From Arthrobacter_H rhombi (GTDB lineage Bacteria; Actinomycetota; Actinomycetes; Actinomycetales; Micrococcaceae), in NCBI RefSeq assembly GCF_039526245.1, contig NZ_BAAAIV010000010.1:186001-250000 (forward strand): a stretch of DNA of 64,000 bases, given 5' to 3'. This document shows positions 50,672 through 62,419 of this stretch, piece after piece. The notes below the pieces were generated by a model. It was not told the origin of the DNA. It saw nothing but the letters and a program-made list of their open reading frames with translations, and searched no databases. Both the position numbers and the translations under genes were made by a program. Position 1 is the stretch's first letter; each line of letters starts with the position of its first letter.

Positions 50672-51730
50672 ATGACGATCACCGCCGCAGCAGACGGCTC
50701 AGCGCTGGGAAACCCCGGACCGGCCGGCTGGGCCTGGTACGTCGACGACGCCACCTGGCGTGCCGGCGGCTGGCCACACGGAACCAACAACATGGGCGAG
50801 CTCATGGCGGTGCTGGACCTTTTCCGCGCCACCGCCCACGTCACCGACGAGCACCTGCGCATCCTGTGCGACTCGCAGTACGTCATCAACTGCGTCACCA
50901 AATGGATGCCCGGCTGGAAGCGCAAGGGCTGGAAGAAGGCCGACGGCAAGCCGGTCCTCAACGTCGAGCTCCTCAAACAGATCGACGAGGCGATCCGCGG
51001 CCGCGACTACAGCTTCGAATGGGTCAAGGGCCACGCCGGGCACTACCTGAACGAGGCGGCCGATGACCGGGCCCGCGCCGTCGCCACCGCTTACCAGGCG
51101 GGACGCGGCAGCGACATGGGCCCCGGCTACCCCGGCGCTACAGCCGCCGGCACTCCCGCGGAAACCCGGACGACGGCGGAGCAAGCCTCCGTGGCGCAGG
51201 CCCAGGCCGTAGCTCCGGCTCCGGCCCCGGCAGCTCCGCGGCAACCCGCCCAGGACGACCTCTTCTCCTCGCTGGAGGACACCGCGGAAACCGGTCAGGG
51301 CAACGCCGACATCGACGCGGTGGTCACCCTCGAACGCGAACTGCTGGACCCCGAAGTCCGCTCAGAGGTCAGCCAGCTGAACTTCCTGCTGCATCCCGAT
51401 TACCGGGAAATCGCCGCCGACGGCACGGTACGCGAACGTGAAACCGCCATCACCGTGCTCGCCTCCGCCGCCACCGATCTCCCCGAGGCCCGCGACGACG
51501 GCATCCCGGACGACGACGATGCCCCCTCCGCCAACTACGCGCCACCTGCCACCTGGTCCGGCGCCGAGCGCACGTTCGAGCTGCTCGAGGCAGTCCAGGC
51601 CGGGGATGACGCCATCCACCTGGCCTACCGATGGGTGGGAGCAGAAACCGCCACAGCGGTCGGCTCCCTCTGGCACCGCCAGGACAACCGTTGGCGGCTG
51701 CGCTTCCGCCAGGAAACCCCAGAAATCTAA
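50672..51730 (+). CDS. rnhA: RNase HI fused to an NTF2-like C-terminal domain
   Basis: A 352-aa two-part protein. Residues 1-145 are RNase HI with all active-site acids: D8 (AADGSALGNPG), E43 (NNMGELMA), D67 (LCDSQYV), D131 (NEAADDRAR) and the flap His H124. It removes RNA from RNA-DNA hybrids. An Ala/Pro-rich linker (about 145-205) leads to a DUF4440/SnoaL-like fold (about 205-352; LERELLDPEVRSEVSQLNFLLHPDYREIAADG, WRLRF at the end). The role of the second domain is unknown. ATG 50672 begins the conserved fold. First of three genes that may be co-transcribed. Confidence 0.85.
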   Translation: MTITAAADGSALGNPGPAGWAWYVDDATWRAGGWPHGTNNMGELMAVLDLFRATAHVTDEHLRILCDSQYVINCVTKWMPGWKRKGWKKADGKPVLNVELLKQIDEAIRGRDYSFEWVKGHAGHYLNEAADDRARAVATAYQAGRGSDMGPGYPGATAAGTPAETRTTAEQASVAQAQAVAPAPAPAAPRQPAQDDLFSSLEDTAETGQGNADIDAVVTLERELLDPEVRSEVSQLNFLLHPDYREIAADGTVRERETAITVLASAATDLPEARDDGIPDDDDAPSANYAPPATWSGAERTFELLEAVQAGDDAIHLAYRWVGAETATAVGSLWHRQDNRWRLRFRQETPEI

Positions 51731-51757
51731 CCGCCCGAACCCCAGGAGAACCACCTC

Positions 51758-52903
51758 GTGACCGATCCGCGTTTTGCCCCCGTCGTCGACCTGTTGGAAT
51801 CCTTCGCCGCCGCGGACCCCGACTACTCGGCGCAACTCTGCGTCTACGCCGGCGGCGTGCTGGTGATCGACCACGTGGTGGGCCCGAACAGCAGCGAGGA
51901 CTCGCTCACCGGGGTCTTCTCCGCGTCCAAGGGCGCCGCGGGCCTGGTGATGGCCCTGCTGGTGCAGGACGGACTGCTGGATCCCGAGGAGCCGGTGGCC
52001 ACCTACTGGCCCGAATTCGCGGCCAACGGCAAGGCCGCCATCACCGTGGGGCAGCTGCTCAGCCATCAGGGCGGACTGCCGGGCGTCGACGGCGGCATGA
52101 GCGTGGAGCAGTACACCGACTCGGCCACGGGTGCGGCCCGCCTGGCTGCCGCACCGCCGGTCTGGAAGCCCGGCTCCACGCATCAGTACCACGCGCTGAC
52201 CATGGGGGTCTTCGCCGAGGAACTGGTCCGGCGCATCACCGGCCAGACCCTGCAGCACGTCTACGAGACCCGGATCCGCGAGCCCTTCGGCATCGACTTC
52301 TACCTCGGTCTGCCCGAGGCGGAGGAGGCCCGCTACCGGGACGTCCTCAAGCCCGCCGGGGAGCAGCAGCTGCCCTTCATCGACCCGTTCGGGCCGATGG
52401 GTTTGGCGCTGAACTCGACCTCCGGCTTCGACGTCGGCGACGGCGTGGGCTACGGGCTGCTGGATCTGCCCAACCTGCCCATCATCCGCTCCGCGGGCAT
52501 CGCTGCAGCCGGGGGCGTGGCCAGCGCCCGCGGCCTGGCGCGGCTCTACGCGGCGGCGAGCACCGGCGTCGTCCGTGAAGACGGTGCCGCCGACGGGCCG
52601 TTCCTCACCGGGGAAACCGTCCACGCCGTCGCCGATGAGCAGGTCTTTGGCATCGACCGGGCGAACGGGTTGACCGGTGCGTTCGGGCTGATGTTCATGA
52701 AGTCCATCCCCCGCAACGACTTCGGTTCCTGGCGTGCCTTCGGGCACGACGGCGCCAACGCCACCCTGGCCTACGCCGACCCTGCCTACGGGATCGGCTT
52801 CGGGTACGTGCCGGCCCGGGCCGAGGAGAGTGGCACCACATCCCGCGGCGGCCAGCTTTCCGCCACCCTGCGCCAGGTGTTGCTGAGCGCCGCGGCCGAC
52901 TAG
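51758..52903 (+). CDS. Serine hydrolase, beta-lactamase (class C/EstB) family
   Basis: A 381-aa penicillin-binding-fold hydrolase: SxxK motif S55-A-S-K58 in GVFSASKGAAG, a Tyr motif in YHALTMGVFAEELVRRITG and LNSTSGFDVG to GHDGANATLAYADP in the KTG-equivalent region. No signal peptide, so a cytoplasmic esterase or peptidase rather than a resistance beta-lactamase. GTG start with AGGAGAA upstream, 27 bases after the RNase H gene. Confidence 0.82.
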   Translation: MTDPRFAPVVDLLESFAAADPDYSAQLCVYAGGVLVIDHVVGPNSSEDSLTGVFSASKGAAGLVMALLVQDGLLDPEEPVATYWPEFAANGKAAITVGQLLSHQGGLPGVDGGMSVEQYTDSATGAARLAAAPPVWKPGSTHQYHALTMGVFAEELVRRITGQTLQHVYETRIREPFGIDFYLGLPEAEEARYRDVLKPAGEQQLPFIDPFGPMGLALNSTSGFDVGDGVGYGLLDLPNLPIIRSAGIAAAGGVASARGLARLYAAASTGVVREDGAADGPFLTGETVHAVADEQVFGIDRANGLTGAFGLMFMKSIPRNDFGSWRAFGHDGANATLAYADPAYGIGFGYVPARAEESGTTSRGGQLSATLRQVLLSAAAD

Positions 52904-52941
52904 ATTCATCCGTACACCCACCCACAAGAAGGAGCAACACC

Positions 52942-54366
52942 ATGGAGCAGCTGGACGTGGACACCCTGGTCATCGGCTGGGGCAAGGGCGGGAAGACCCT
53001 CGCCGGGCAGCTGGCGCGCAGCGGCCGCCAGGTGGCGCTGGTGGAGCGTTCGCCCCAGATGTACGGCGGAACGTGCATCAACGTGGCCTGTGTTCCCACC
53101 AAGGCGCTGGTCCACCAGGCCAGCGGGCGCCGCGAGGGGGACGACCCGGTGGAGTGGTTCAGCTCCTCCGTGGCAGCCCGCGACGGGCTCATCGGCAAGC
53201 TGCGCGCGAAGAACCACGAGATGCTCGCGACCGTCTCGACGGTCACGCTCATCGACGGCGACGCCCGCTTCATCGCCCCCGGGGAGAACGGGCAGGACTC
53301 CGTCGCCCCCGGCCACCTGGTGGAGGTCACCGGCGGCACGGAAACGCTGCACATCACCGCAGAACACGTCATCATCAACACCGGTGCCTTCCCGGCCCGT
53401 CCGTCACTGGACGGCCTGGCAGCCCTGGAACCGGCCGACGGGGTCTACGACTCGACCACCATCCAGCACGCCGACCCGTTCCCGCGCCGCCTGACCATCC
53501 TGGGCAGCGGATACGTCGGCCTCGAATTCGCTGGCATGTTCGCCGACTTCGGCTCCGAGGTCACCGTGGTGGGGCGCTCGGAGGCACTGCTGTCCGCGGA
53601 GGACGACGACGTCGCCTCGGCCGTGCGCGAGGGGCTCGAAGCGCAGGGGGTCACCTTCCGGCTCGGTGCCTCGGCCACTTCCGTCGCGGCTGAGGGCGGC
53701 ACGGTCACCCTGGGGGTGACGGACTCCGCGGGGGACGGCTCGCTCGAGGCCGACGCCCTGCTCGTTGCCACCGGGCGGACCCCGGCCACCGCGGTCCTGG
53801 GGCTCGACGCGGTCGGCATCGCCACCGACGACCGCGGCTACATCCCGGTCGACGACTTCCTGCGGACCAGCCTCGAAGGGGTCTACGCCGTGGGCGACGT
53901 CAACGGTGGAGACCAGTTCACCTACATCTCGCTTGACGATTCGCGGATCCTGGCCGGCCAGTTGATGGGGAAGGGCACTCGCAGCCGGGCCGACCGGGTG
54001 GCCGTCCCCTCCACCACCTTCCTCACCCCGCCCCTGGCCCGGGTGGGCTTGAACGAGAAGCAGGCGCGGGAGGCGGGACGCGACGTCCTGGTCGCCTCGA
54101 AGAAGGTCGCCGAGATCGCCGCGATGCCGCGACCGAAGATCATGGAACAGACCCGCGGGGTCATCAAGTTCGTCGTCGACCCGGAGACCGACCTGGTCCT
54201 GGGGGCGACCCTGAACTGCATCGACGCCCAGGAACTGGTGAATCTGGTGGCCCTGGCCATGCGCGCGGGCGTCACCGCGTCAGAGCTGCGCGACGGCATC
54301 TGGACACACCCCTCCACCACCGAATCCCTCAACGAGGTCCTCGCCGGATTGGCACCGCTGGAATAG
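52942..54366 (+). CDS. FAD/NAD(P)-dependent disulfide oxidoreductase, RclA/mercuric-reductase-like
   Basis: A 474-aa class I pyridine-nucleotide disulfide oxidoreductase. FAD fold VIGWGKGGKTLAGQLARSG, redox pair C45/C50 in YGGTCINVACVPTKAL, NAD motif ILGSGYVGLEFAGMFADFG, second FAD motif GVYAVGDVNGG and a dimerisation domain ending WTHPSTTESLNEVLAGL. The His-Pro of the C-terminal active site is present. Pattern closest to RclA/YkgC, a Cu(II)-linked protector against reactive chlorine; the substrate here is not certain. Good RBS (AAGGAG). Confidence 0.85.
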   Translation: MEQLDVDTLVIGWGKGGKTLAGQLARSGRQVALVERSPQMYGGTCINVACVPTKALVHQASGRREGDDPVEWFSSSVAARDGLIGKLRAKNHEMLATVSTVTLIDGDARFIAPGENGQDSVAPGHLVEVTGGTETLHITAEHVIINTGAFPARPSLDGLAALEPADGVYDSTTIQHADPFPRRLTILGSGYVGLEFAGMFADFGSEVTVVGRSEALLSAEDDDVASAVREGLEAQGVTFRLGASATSVAAEGGTVTLGVTDSAGDGSLEADALLVATGRTPATAVLGLDAVGIATDDRGYIPVDDFLRTSLEGVYAVGDVNGGDQFTYISLDDSRILAGQLMGKGTRSRADRVAVPSTTFLTPPLARVGLNEKQAREAGRDVLVASKKVAEIAAMPRPKIMEQTRGVIKFVVDPETDLVLGATLNCIDAQELVNLVALAMRAGVTASELRDGIWTHPSTTESLNEVLAGLAPLE

Positions 54367-54374
54367 ACGGTCTC

Positions 54375-55196
54375 TCAGGCCGGGCTGTGGAGTGGCCACT
54401 CCGGTGAGGCCTGCAGTTCGCCGTCGTGCCCACAGACCAGGACCGCAACGCCGAGTTCTCGCACCGCCGCATCAAGGGTCGTGGCACCGCCGGCGAGGAT
54501 CGCCTTGGAGAGCACGTCCGCGGTGACGATGTCCTCGGCCAGGACGCTGACCTGCAGGTACGCGTTGGAGCGGCCGTAGCCGTGGCCGGATGAGGTGGCC
54601 AGTGCCGCGGTGAACCCCGGGGTGCCCGCCAGCGGGACGTCGGCGACCAGTGCGTCGGTGTCGAAGGGATCGGTGATGCCCGCGCGCCAATGCCGCCCGT
54701 AGAAGGGGTCGGATCCGGTGGGCTCCGCCGGGAAGGGCGAACCGCTGCACAGCACGTCGCCGCCGGCGGTCACCGACCAGTGCGGCAATTCAAGGTCCAT
54801 CATGGCCTGGCCGGCATGGGCGATCGCCCAGCCCTTGACCAGTCCGCGCAGATCCACGGGGCCGGTCGGGGTGTGTGGGGTGAAGGCGCCTTCGGTGGCG
54901 TTGCGCCAGGTGATGGCCTGTTCATACAGGGCGCGGAGCCGGTGGTGGGAGTAGCGCAGTTCGATTTCACCGCGGCGCAGGTCCTCCACCGATCCGCGGC
55001 CGCCCACGCCGAAATACTGTTCGGTCTCCTCGAAGACCCGCTTCATGGTCTGCACGGCGGCGTCCAGCTCGTCGGCGGCCAGGGGTGCGCTGATGCTGAC
55101 CACTGTCCCCAAGGCCTCGAAGGTCCGGTTGGCCAGGGAAGGAACTGGCGGGTCAGCTTCCTCATCGGGCAGGGGATCTTCGGCTGGCCCACTCAT
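54375..55196 (-). CDS. apbE: FAD:protein FMN transferase (ApbE)
   Basis: A 273-aa ApbE-family protein: FEALGTVVSISAPL at the start, the flavin block VDLRGLVKGWAIAHAG near 125-140, GGDVLCSG, and ALATSSGHGYGRSNAY then DIVTADVLSKAILAGG with the metal-binding Thr/Asp region. ApbE attaches FMN to a Thr of exported flavoproteins. This copy has no signal peptide. It follows, 5 bases apart, a small exported protein with a relic FMN-binding motif. The frame extends 133 codons upstream; ATG 55196 is the family-like start. Confidence 0.85.
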   Translation of the reverse strand: MSGPAEDPLPDEEADPPVPSLANRTFEALGTVVSISAPLAADELDAAVQTMKRVFEETEQYFGVGGRGSVEDLRRGEIELRYSHHRLRALYEQAITWRNATEGAFTPHTPTGPVDLRGLVKGWAIAHAGQAMMDLELPHWSVTAGGDVLCSGSPFPAEPTGSDPFYGRHWRAGITDPFDTDALVADVPLAGTPGFTAALATSSGHGYGRSNAYLQVSVLAEDIVTADVLSKAILAGGATTLDAAVRELGVAVLVCGHDGELQASPEWPLHSPA

Positions 55197-55201
55197 CGAG
55201 T

Positions 55202-55510
55202 TCACGCCCGTGAGGCGTCGAGGGCAGCCTGCTGGGTCATGGCATAGGCGGCGGGGGAGTATCCGGGGCCGCTGAGCAATTGGACCGGGGCGGATCCGCG
55301 CAGCTGTTGACGCCGGACCGGGGAGAGCGACGCCGAGGACGTGGACAGCCGGTCGCTGATGGTCGCCGAGGCGCCGGAGGGCAGCGAGCCGAGGCGGGGA
55401 GGGGTCTGGGTGGAGGCCGCTTGGGCTGCGGGGGCCGTGCCACCCAGCCAGCCGGAAGCCAGGACACCTGCCGAGGCCACGGAAGCGAAAATAGCCTGGC
55501 GGATGTTCAC
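55202..55510 (-). CDS. Small secreted protein, probably a shrunken FMN-binding protein
   Basis: A 102-aa exported protein: signal peptide with cleavage near AQA (residue 31), then a Ser/Pro/Arg-rich mature part ending LLSGPGYSPAAYAMTQQAALDASRA split at residues 78-102. That end resembles the last helix of FMN_bind domains (SGATYTS..Y..SLQ.ALD), the flavinylation site served by ApbE, but the Asp, Ala and acceptor Thr are replaced and the rest of the domain (about 60 residues) is missing. GTG start with AAAGGAAC upstream. Encoded directly before apbE on the same transcript. Assignment is tentative. Confidence 0.55.
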   Translation of the reverse strand: MNIRQAIFASVASAGVLASGWLGGTAPAAQAASTQTPPRLGSLPSGASATISDRLSTSSASLSPVRRQQLRGSAPVQLLSGPGYSPAAYAMTQQAALDASRA

Positions 55511-55672
55511 GACGGGTTCCTTTCGGGAAAGCGGTCCATACGGGTGCTGCATGTCTTCCACTGTCCCCAACACAACTGTGAGAACCCTGTGCCACGGCTC
55601 GAAAACGACTGCGCCGGGGGACCTTTCAGCCGAGGGCGCAACCAGCCGACGCCGGCGACGTAAGGTGGATGC

Positions 55673-56434
55673 GTGGAATTCGAGAAGCGGTATCTGGCCC
55701 TGGGGGATTCGTTCACTGAAGGCATGGGAGATGACGACCCGACCCGGCCCAACGGGGTGCGGGGGTGGGCGGACCGCGTGGCCGAACAGCTGTGCACCGC
55801 CGACCCGGCGTGGGGGTACGCGAACCTGGCGATCCGCGGCAAGAAGATCCGCCAGGTCATCGACGAGCAACTCGATGCGGCGCTGGTGCTGCAGCCCACC
55901 CTGGTCACGCTCTACGCCGGCGGCAACGACATCCTGCGTCCGCGCGTGGACATCGACGCCCTCATGGCGGGATACGACGACATGGTGGCCCGGCTGCGCG
56001 CCTCAGGTGCAGCCGTGGTGGTGTTCACCGGCTTTGATTCCTCGGACTCGGCGGTGTTCGGCAAGACCCGCGGCCGCACGGCCATCTACAACGAATGGGT
56101 GCGTGAGACGGCAGACAACCACGGAGCCGTGGTGGCCGACTACTGGCGGTGGCGGGAATTCAGCGACCTGCGCTACTGGGCCCAGGACCGTCTGCACATG
56201 GGGACGCCGGGCCACACGCTGATGGCCAAGAAGGTCTTGAACCTGCTGGAGTCCACCGACGCGATCGAGACCCCGGAACTCGAGACCGTGGCGACGCAGT
56301 CCCGGCTGGCCAGGATGCAGCAGGACGCGCGCTGGGCGCGCGAGCACGTGGTGCCGTGGGTCAAGCGGCGGTTGACCGGCACCTCATCCGGCGATTCGCT
56401 GAGCGCCCGCTACCCCGACTACGTCCGGCTGTAG
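55673..56434 (+). CDS. SGNH/GDSL-type hydrolase
   Basis: A 253-aa cytoplasmic SGNH hydrolase. Block I has the nucleophile S13 in LALGDSFTEGMGDD, block II the Gly in NLAIRGKK, block III GGNDILR and block V D..H in DRLHMGTPGHTLMA. Typical lipolytic or acetyl-esterase activity; substrate unknown. GTG start with AAGGTGG upstream. The C-terminal 60 residues are a charged tail often seen in actinobacterial members. Confidence 0.87.
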   Translation: MEFEKRYLALGDSFTEGMGDDDPTRPNGVRGWADRVAEQLCTADPAWGYANLAIRGKKIRQVIDEQLDAALVLQPTLVTLYAGGNDILRPRVDIDALMAGYDDMVARLRASGAAVVVFTGFDSSDSAVFGKTRGRTAIYNEWVRETADNHGAVVADYWRWREFSDLRYWAQDRLHMGTPGHTLMAKKVLNLLESTDAIETPELETVATQSRLARMQQDARWAREHVVPWVKRRLTGTSSGDSLSARYPDYVRL

Positions 56435-56462
56435 CCGCTTCTGCGGGGCGGCAGCGGGCCAG

Positions 56463-56765
56463 TCAGTCGCGCAGCGGGGAACCGATGACGTCGAACCGCA
56501 GGCCGCCGAATTCGCCGGAGAGCAGGGGCCGGGCGGCGGCGATCGCCGCCTGGACCTCGGGCAGCGCCAGCGATTCCTGGTGCGCCGCCTCGTTGTCCCA
56601 GAGTTCAAGGACGTAGACCGTGTCCGGATTCTCGGCGTTGACCCCGACCTCGTAGGCGATGCACCCCAGTCCGGCCAGGACGTCGCTGCGCCGGGTCAGG
56701 TGGGCGACCAGTTCGTCGCGTTTTCCGGGGGCGGCTCCGAGGGTTCCCACATTGGCAAAAGTCAT
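56463..56765 (-). CDS. Antibiotic biosynthesis monooxygenase-domain (YgiN-like) protein
   Basis: A 100-aa single ABM domain: ANVGTLGAAPGKRDELVAHLTRR, CIAYEVGVNAENPDTVYVLELWDNEAAHQESLALPEVQ across residues 35-72. Pattern of putative quinol monooxygenases, cofactor-free oxygenases or protective dimers. Unrelated in close sequence to the island copy at 41090. Divergent from the VIT1-type gene. Confidence 0.83.
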   Translation of the reverse strand: MTFANVGTLGAAPGKRDELVAHLTRRSDVLAGLGCIAYEVGVNAENPDTVYVLELWDNEAAHQESLALPEVQAAIAAARPLLSGEFGGLRFDVIGSPLRD

Positions 56766-56818
56766 GCCGTCAGCCTAGCGCTGGCTCGCCGGACTCCAAT
56801 GGTGGTTGACTAGGTCGC

Positions 56819-57553
56819 ATGAGCAGCCTGCCGGAACCCGCACCCCATGCGGATGAACCGCACGAATCCGCCGGACTGGCCGAACGCCTGAACTGGCTGC
56901 GTGCCGGGGTGCTGGGCGCCAACGACGGGATCGTCTCCACGGCGGCTGTCGTGGTCGGCGTCGCCGGGGCAACGACCGCCACCGGCCCCATTCTGACCGC
57001 CGGTGCCGCGGCCTTGATCGGCGGTGCGGTCTCCATGGCGCTGGGCGAGTACGTTTCGGTCTCCAGCTCGGCCGACTCGCAGAAGGCGCTGATCGCCCAG
57101 GAGCGCCGCGAACTCGAGGAGATGCCGGACGAGGAGCTCTCCGAACTCACCTACCTGTATGAACGGCGCGGACTCAGCGCCGAAACCGCCGCGACGGTCG
57201 CCCGGGAGCTGACGGCCCACGACGCGCTCGCCGCGCATCTGGACGCCGAACTGAACATCGACCCCGACGAGGTCGTCAGCCCGTGGAATGCCGCGGCGGC
57301 CTCAGCGGTCTCCTTCACCGTCGGGGCGTTGCTGCCCTTCCTCACCGCGGTGCTGCTGCCCGCGGCGTTGAAGATCCCCGTGACCTTCGCCGCGGTCCTG
57401 GTGGCATTGGCGGTCACCGGAGGCCTGGGCGCCTACCTGGGGCGGGCGCCGATGGCGCGACCGATCGTGCGTGTGGTCATCGGCGGCGTGCTGGCTCTGG
57501 GCGCCACGTTCCTCATCGGGACCTGGCTCGGGAGCAGCGGGGCCCTGGGCTAG
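56819..57553 (+). CDS. VIT1/CCC1-family Fe(II)/Mn(II) transporter
   Basis: A 244-aa membrane protein with five helices. LRAGVLGANDGIVSTAAVVVG and LIGGAVSMALGEYVSVSSS are the family signatures, followed by the charged cytoplasmic metal-binding domain (QERRELEEMPDEELSEL) and helices with PLFLTAVLLPAALKIP-like composition. Bacterial relatives export iron or manganese from the cytosol, complementing MntH-driven uptake encoded at 47.7-48.9 kb. Its stop shares CTAG with the convergent permease gene. Confidence 0.88.
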   Translation: MSSLPEPAPHADEPHESAGLAERLNWLRAGVLGANDGIVSTAAVVVGVAGATTATGPILTAGAAALIGGAVSMALGEYVSVSSSADSQKALIAQERRELEEMPDEELSELTYLYERRGLSAETAATVARELTAHDALAAHLDAELNIDPDEVVSPWNAAAASAVSFTVGALLPFLTAVLLPAALKIPVTFAAVLVALAVTGGLGAYLGRAPMARPIVRVVIGGVLALGATFLIGTWLGSSGALG

Positions 57554-59031
57554 GAGCGGGAGGTGGCTCCGACGTCGTGCCTCGAAGCGACCGTGGAGCG
57601 CCGCCGGCCGTAGGCGAGGTAGACACCCGCGCCGAGCACCATCCAGAGTCCGAACACGACCCAGGTGATGCCGCCCAGGTTGACCATCAGGAACACGCAG
57701 CCGGCGACGGCCAGGATCGGGGTCACCGGGTAGAACGGTACGCGGAACGTGCGCGGCAGATCCGGGCGGTTCCGGCGCAGGTAGATGACCGAGAGGCTGA
57801 CCAGGCTGAACGCGAAGAGCGTGCCGATGCTGGTGGCGTCTGCCAGCTGGCCCAGCGGAACCACCCCCGCGGTGAGGGCGATGGTGCCTCCGGTGATCAG
57901 CGTGTTCAGCACCGGGGTGCCGGTGCGCGGGTTCAGCTTGCCGAACACCCGCGGGACCATGCCGTCGCGCGACATGGCCACCAGCACGCGGGTCTGCCCG
58001 TACAGGACGGTGATGACGATGCTGATGATGGCCACCACCGCGCCGACGGCGAAGACCAGTGCGACCCAGGGTTGCCCGGTGATCTCCTCCAGGACCTGCA
58101 CCAGGGCGGCCTCCTTGCCGACGAACCACTGCCAGTCCTTCGCTCCCACCGCGGCGACGGCGACCAGGATGTAGAGCACGGTGACGATGATCATCGAGGC
58201 GATGATGGCCCGGGGGAGGTCGCGCTGCGGGTTCACCGCCTCCTCGCCGGCGGTGGAAGCGGCGTCGAAGCCGATGTAGGAGAAGAACAGGCGCGAGGCA
58301 GCTGCCGAGACGCCCGCGGTGCCCATGGGCAGCAGCGGGGCGAAGTTGCCGGTGTTGAACGCACTGAAAGCGATCACGACGAAGAAGATGAGCACGGCGA
58401 TCTTCAGGAACACCAGCACGGTGTTCACCGTGGCGGACTCCTTGGCGCCGCGCATCAGCAGGACCATGGCCAGCACCACCACGACCACGGCGGGGATGTT
58501 GAACACGCCGCCGTCGGCCCCCGGCGGGTTGGTCAGGGCGGCGGGCAACTCGACGTTGAAGGTCGAGGCCAGCTCGTTGACGTATTCGCCGGCACCCACG
58601 GCAATGGCCGCCACGGACACCCCGTATTCGAGGATCAGGCACCAGCCGCAGATCCAGGCCAGGCCCTCGCCCATGGTCGCGTACGTGTAGGAGTAGCTGG
58701 ACCCCGAAACGGGCACTGCACCTGCCATTTCCGCATAGGACAGCGCCGCCAGCAGGGCGGCGATCCCGGCGATGGTGAAGGAGATCCAGACGGCGGGACC
58801 TGCCAACGGCACGGAGGAGCCCAGGACCACGAAGATGCCGGTTCCCAGGGTGGCGCCGACGCTGATCATCGTCAGTTGCAGCACGCCCAGCGTGCGGCGC
58901 ATGGTGCCGCTGCCTGAGCCGTGTCCGGCCTCGGCGCTGAGTGCCTCGACGTCCTTGCGCAGCAGCAACTGCCGTCCCAGCGGGAGGCGGGGCCGGGAGG
59001 CCGGGGCCGGGTGGTTGGCGGAAGCCTGCAT
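57550..59031 (-). CDS. APC-family amino acid permease (cationic amino acid transporter type)
   Basis: A 493-aa permease with about twelve to fourteen helices: LTMISVGATLGTGIFVVLG is helix 1 of APC transporters, then SYTYATMGEGLAWICGWCL, IGFDAASTAGEEAVNPQRDLP (the CAT/YfnA signature) and VIYLRRNRPDLPRTFRVPFYP. It imports an amino acid with protons; the specific substrate is unknown. ATG start at 59031. It diverges from the gcv operon promoter. Confidence 0.88.
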   Translation of the reverse strand: MQASANHPAPASRPRLPLGRQLLLRKDVEALSAEAGHGSGSGTMRRTLGVLQLTMISVGATLGTGIFVVLGSSVPLAGPAVWISFTIAGIAALLAALSYAEMAGAVPVSGSSYSYTYATMGEGLAWICGWCLILEYGVSVAAIAVGAGEYVNELASTFNVELPAALTNPPGADGGVFNIPAVVVVVLAMVLLMRGAKESATVNTVLVFLKIAVLIFFVVIAFSAFNTGNFAPLLPMGTAGVSAAASRLFFSYIGFDAASTAGEEAVNPQRDLPRAIIASMIIVTVLYILVAVAAVGAKDWQWFVGKEAALVQVLEEITGQPWVALVFAVGAVVAIISIVITVLYGQTRVLVAMSRDGMVPRVFGKLNPRTGTPVLNTLITGGTIALTAGVVPLGQLADATSIGTLFAFSLVSLSVIYLRRNRPDLPRTFRVPFYPVTPILAVAGCVFLMVNLGGITWVVFGLWMVLGAGVYLAYGRRRSTVASRHDVGATSRS

Positions 59032-59171
59032 GGCGCGTCCTCAACGGGCTCGAGGGGCCCGGGTCAGGTGGTGGTTGCCGGATTGCGGCAACGGCCGGTG
59101 GTGGAAGGGGTCGGCTCATATTTTTGCACCCTCATGCATGGTTACAAAACCGGCGGGTTCGCCACCGCAGC

Positions 59172-59201
59172 TTGTCTGTGGCGTGGATCTCGCCGTATCA
59201 T
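59172..59201 (+). promoter_or_regulatory. Sigma-70-like promoter of the gcv operon
   Basis: TTGTCT (59172-59177) and TATCAT (59196-59201) with an 18-base spacer fit a housekeeping promoter. A start near 59208 would transcribe the whole riboswitch. Upstream to 59032 nothing else was recognised besides a GTTGCC/GGCAAC hairpin near 59085. Confidence 0.5.
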
Positions 59202-59235
59202 GGAGACGTGTCCGCGAGGACACACGCCAATGACA

Positions 59236-59445
59236 TGCGGCGGGAGAGTCCCGTTCAGAACCACTGGCGGGCGCCGTAGGAGCAATACCCTCCCCGGGAA
59301 TCTCTCAGGCATCCGTACCGCCGCGCTGAGGCAACTCTGGAAAGAAGCAGCACCCCGCGGGGCCTGCTCACCGACGGTGCAAGCCACGTCCGGGACACCG
59401 GGCACGGCGGAATCTCTCAGGTCCAATACAGAGTCGGGGAGGAAC
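59236..59445 (+). ncRNA. Tandem glycine riboswitch
   Basis: Two consecutive aptamers with the conserved core GAATCTCTCAGG (59298-59309 and 59410-59421). Aptamer 1 also shows GGGAGAGTCCCG, GCGCCGTAGGAGCAA and CTGAGGCAACTCTGGAAAG; aptamer 2 has GACGGTGCAAGCC and ACAGAGTCGGGGAGGAA, joined by a short linker. Placed 52 bases before gcvP, it should sense glycine and turn on the cleavage system when glycine is plentiful. The expression platform probably involves CCGAA/TTCGG pairing around 59445-59459. Confidence 0.9.
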
Positions 59446-59496
59446 CGAAGCTCATTCGGCGTGCACTGCACACCGACCACACTTGGAGTTCCCCTG

Positions 59497-62382
<2,886 letters not shown>

Positions 62383-62419
62383 CCCGGATCCCCGGAACCC
62401 GACGAAAGGCAGACTCCCC

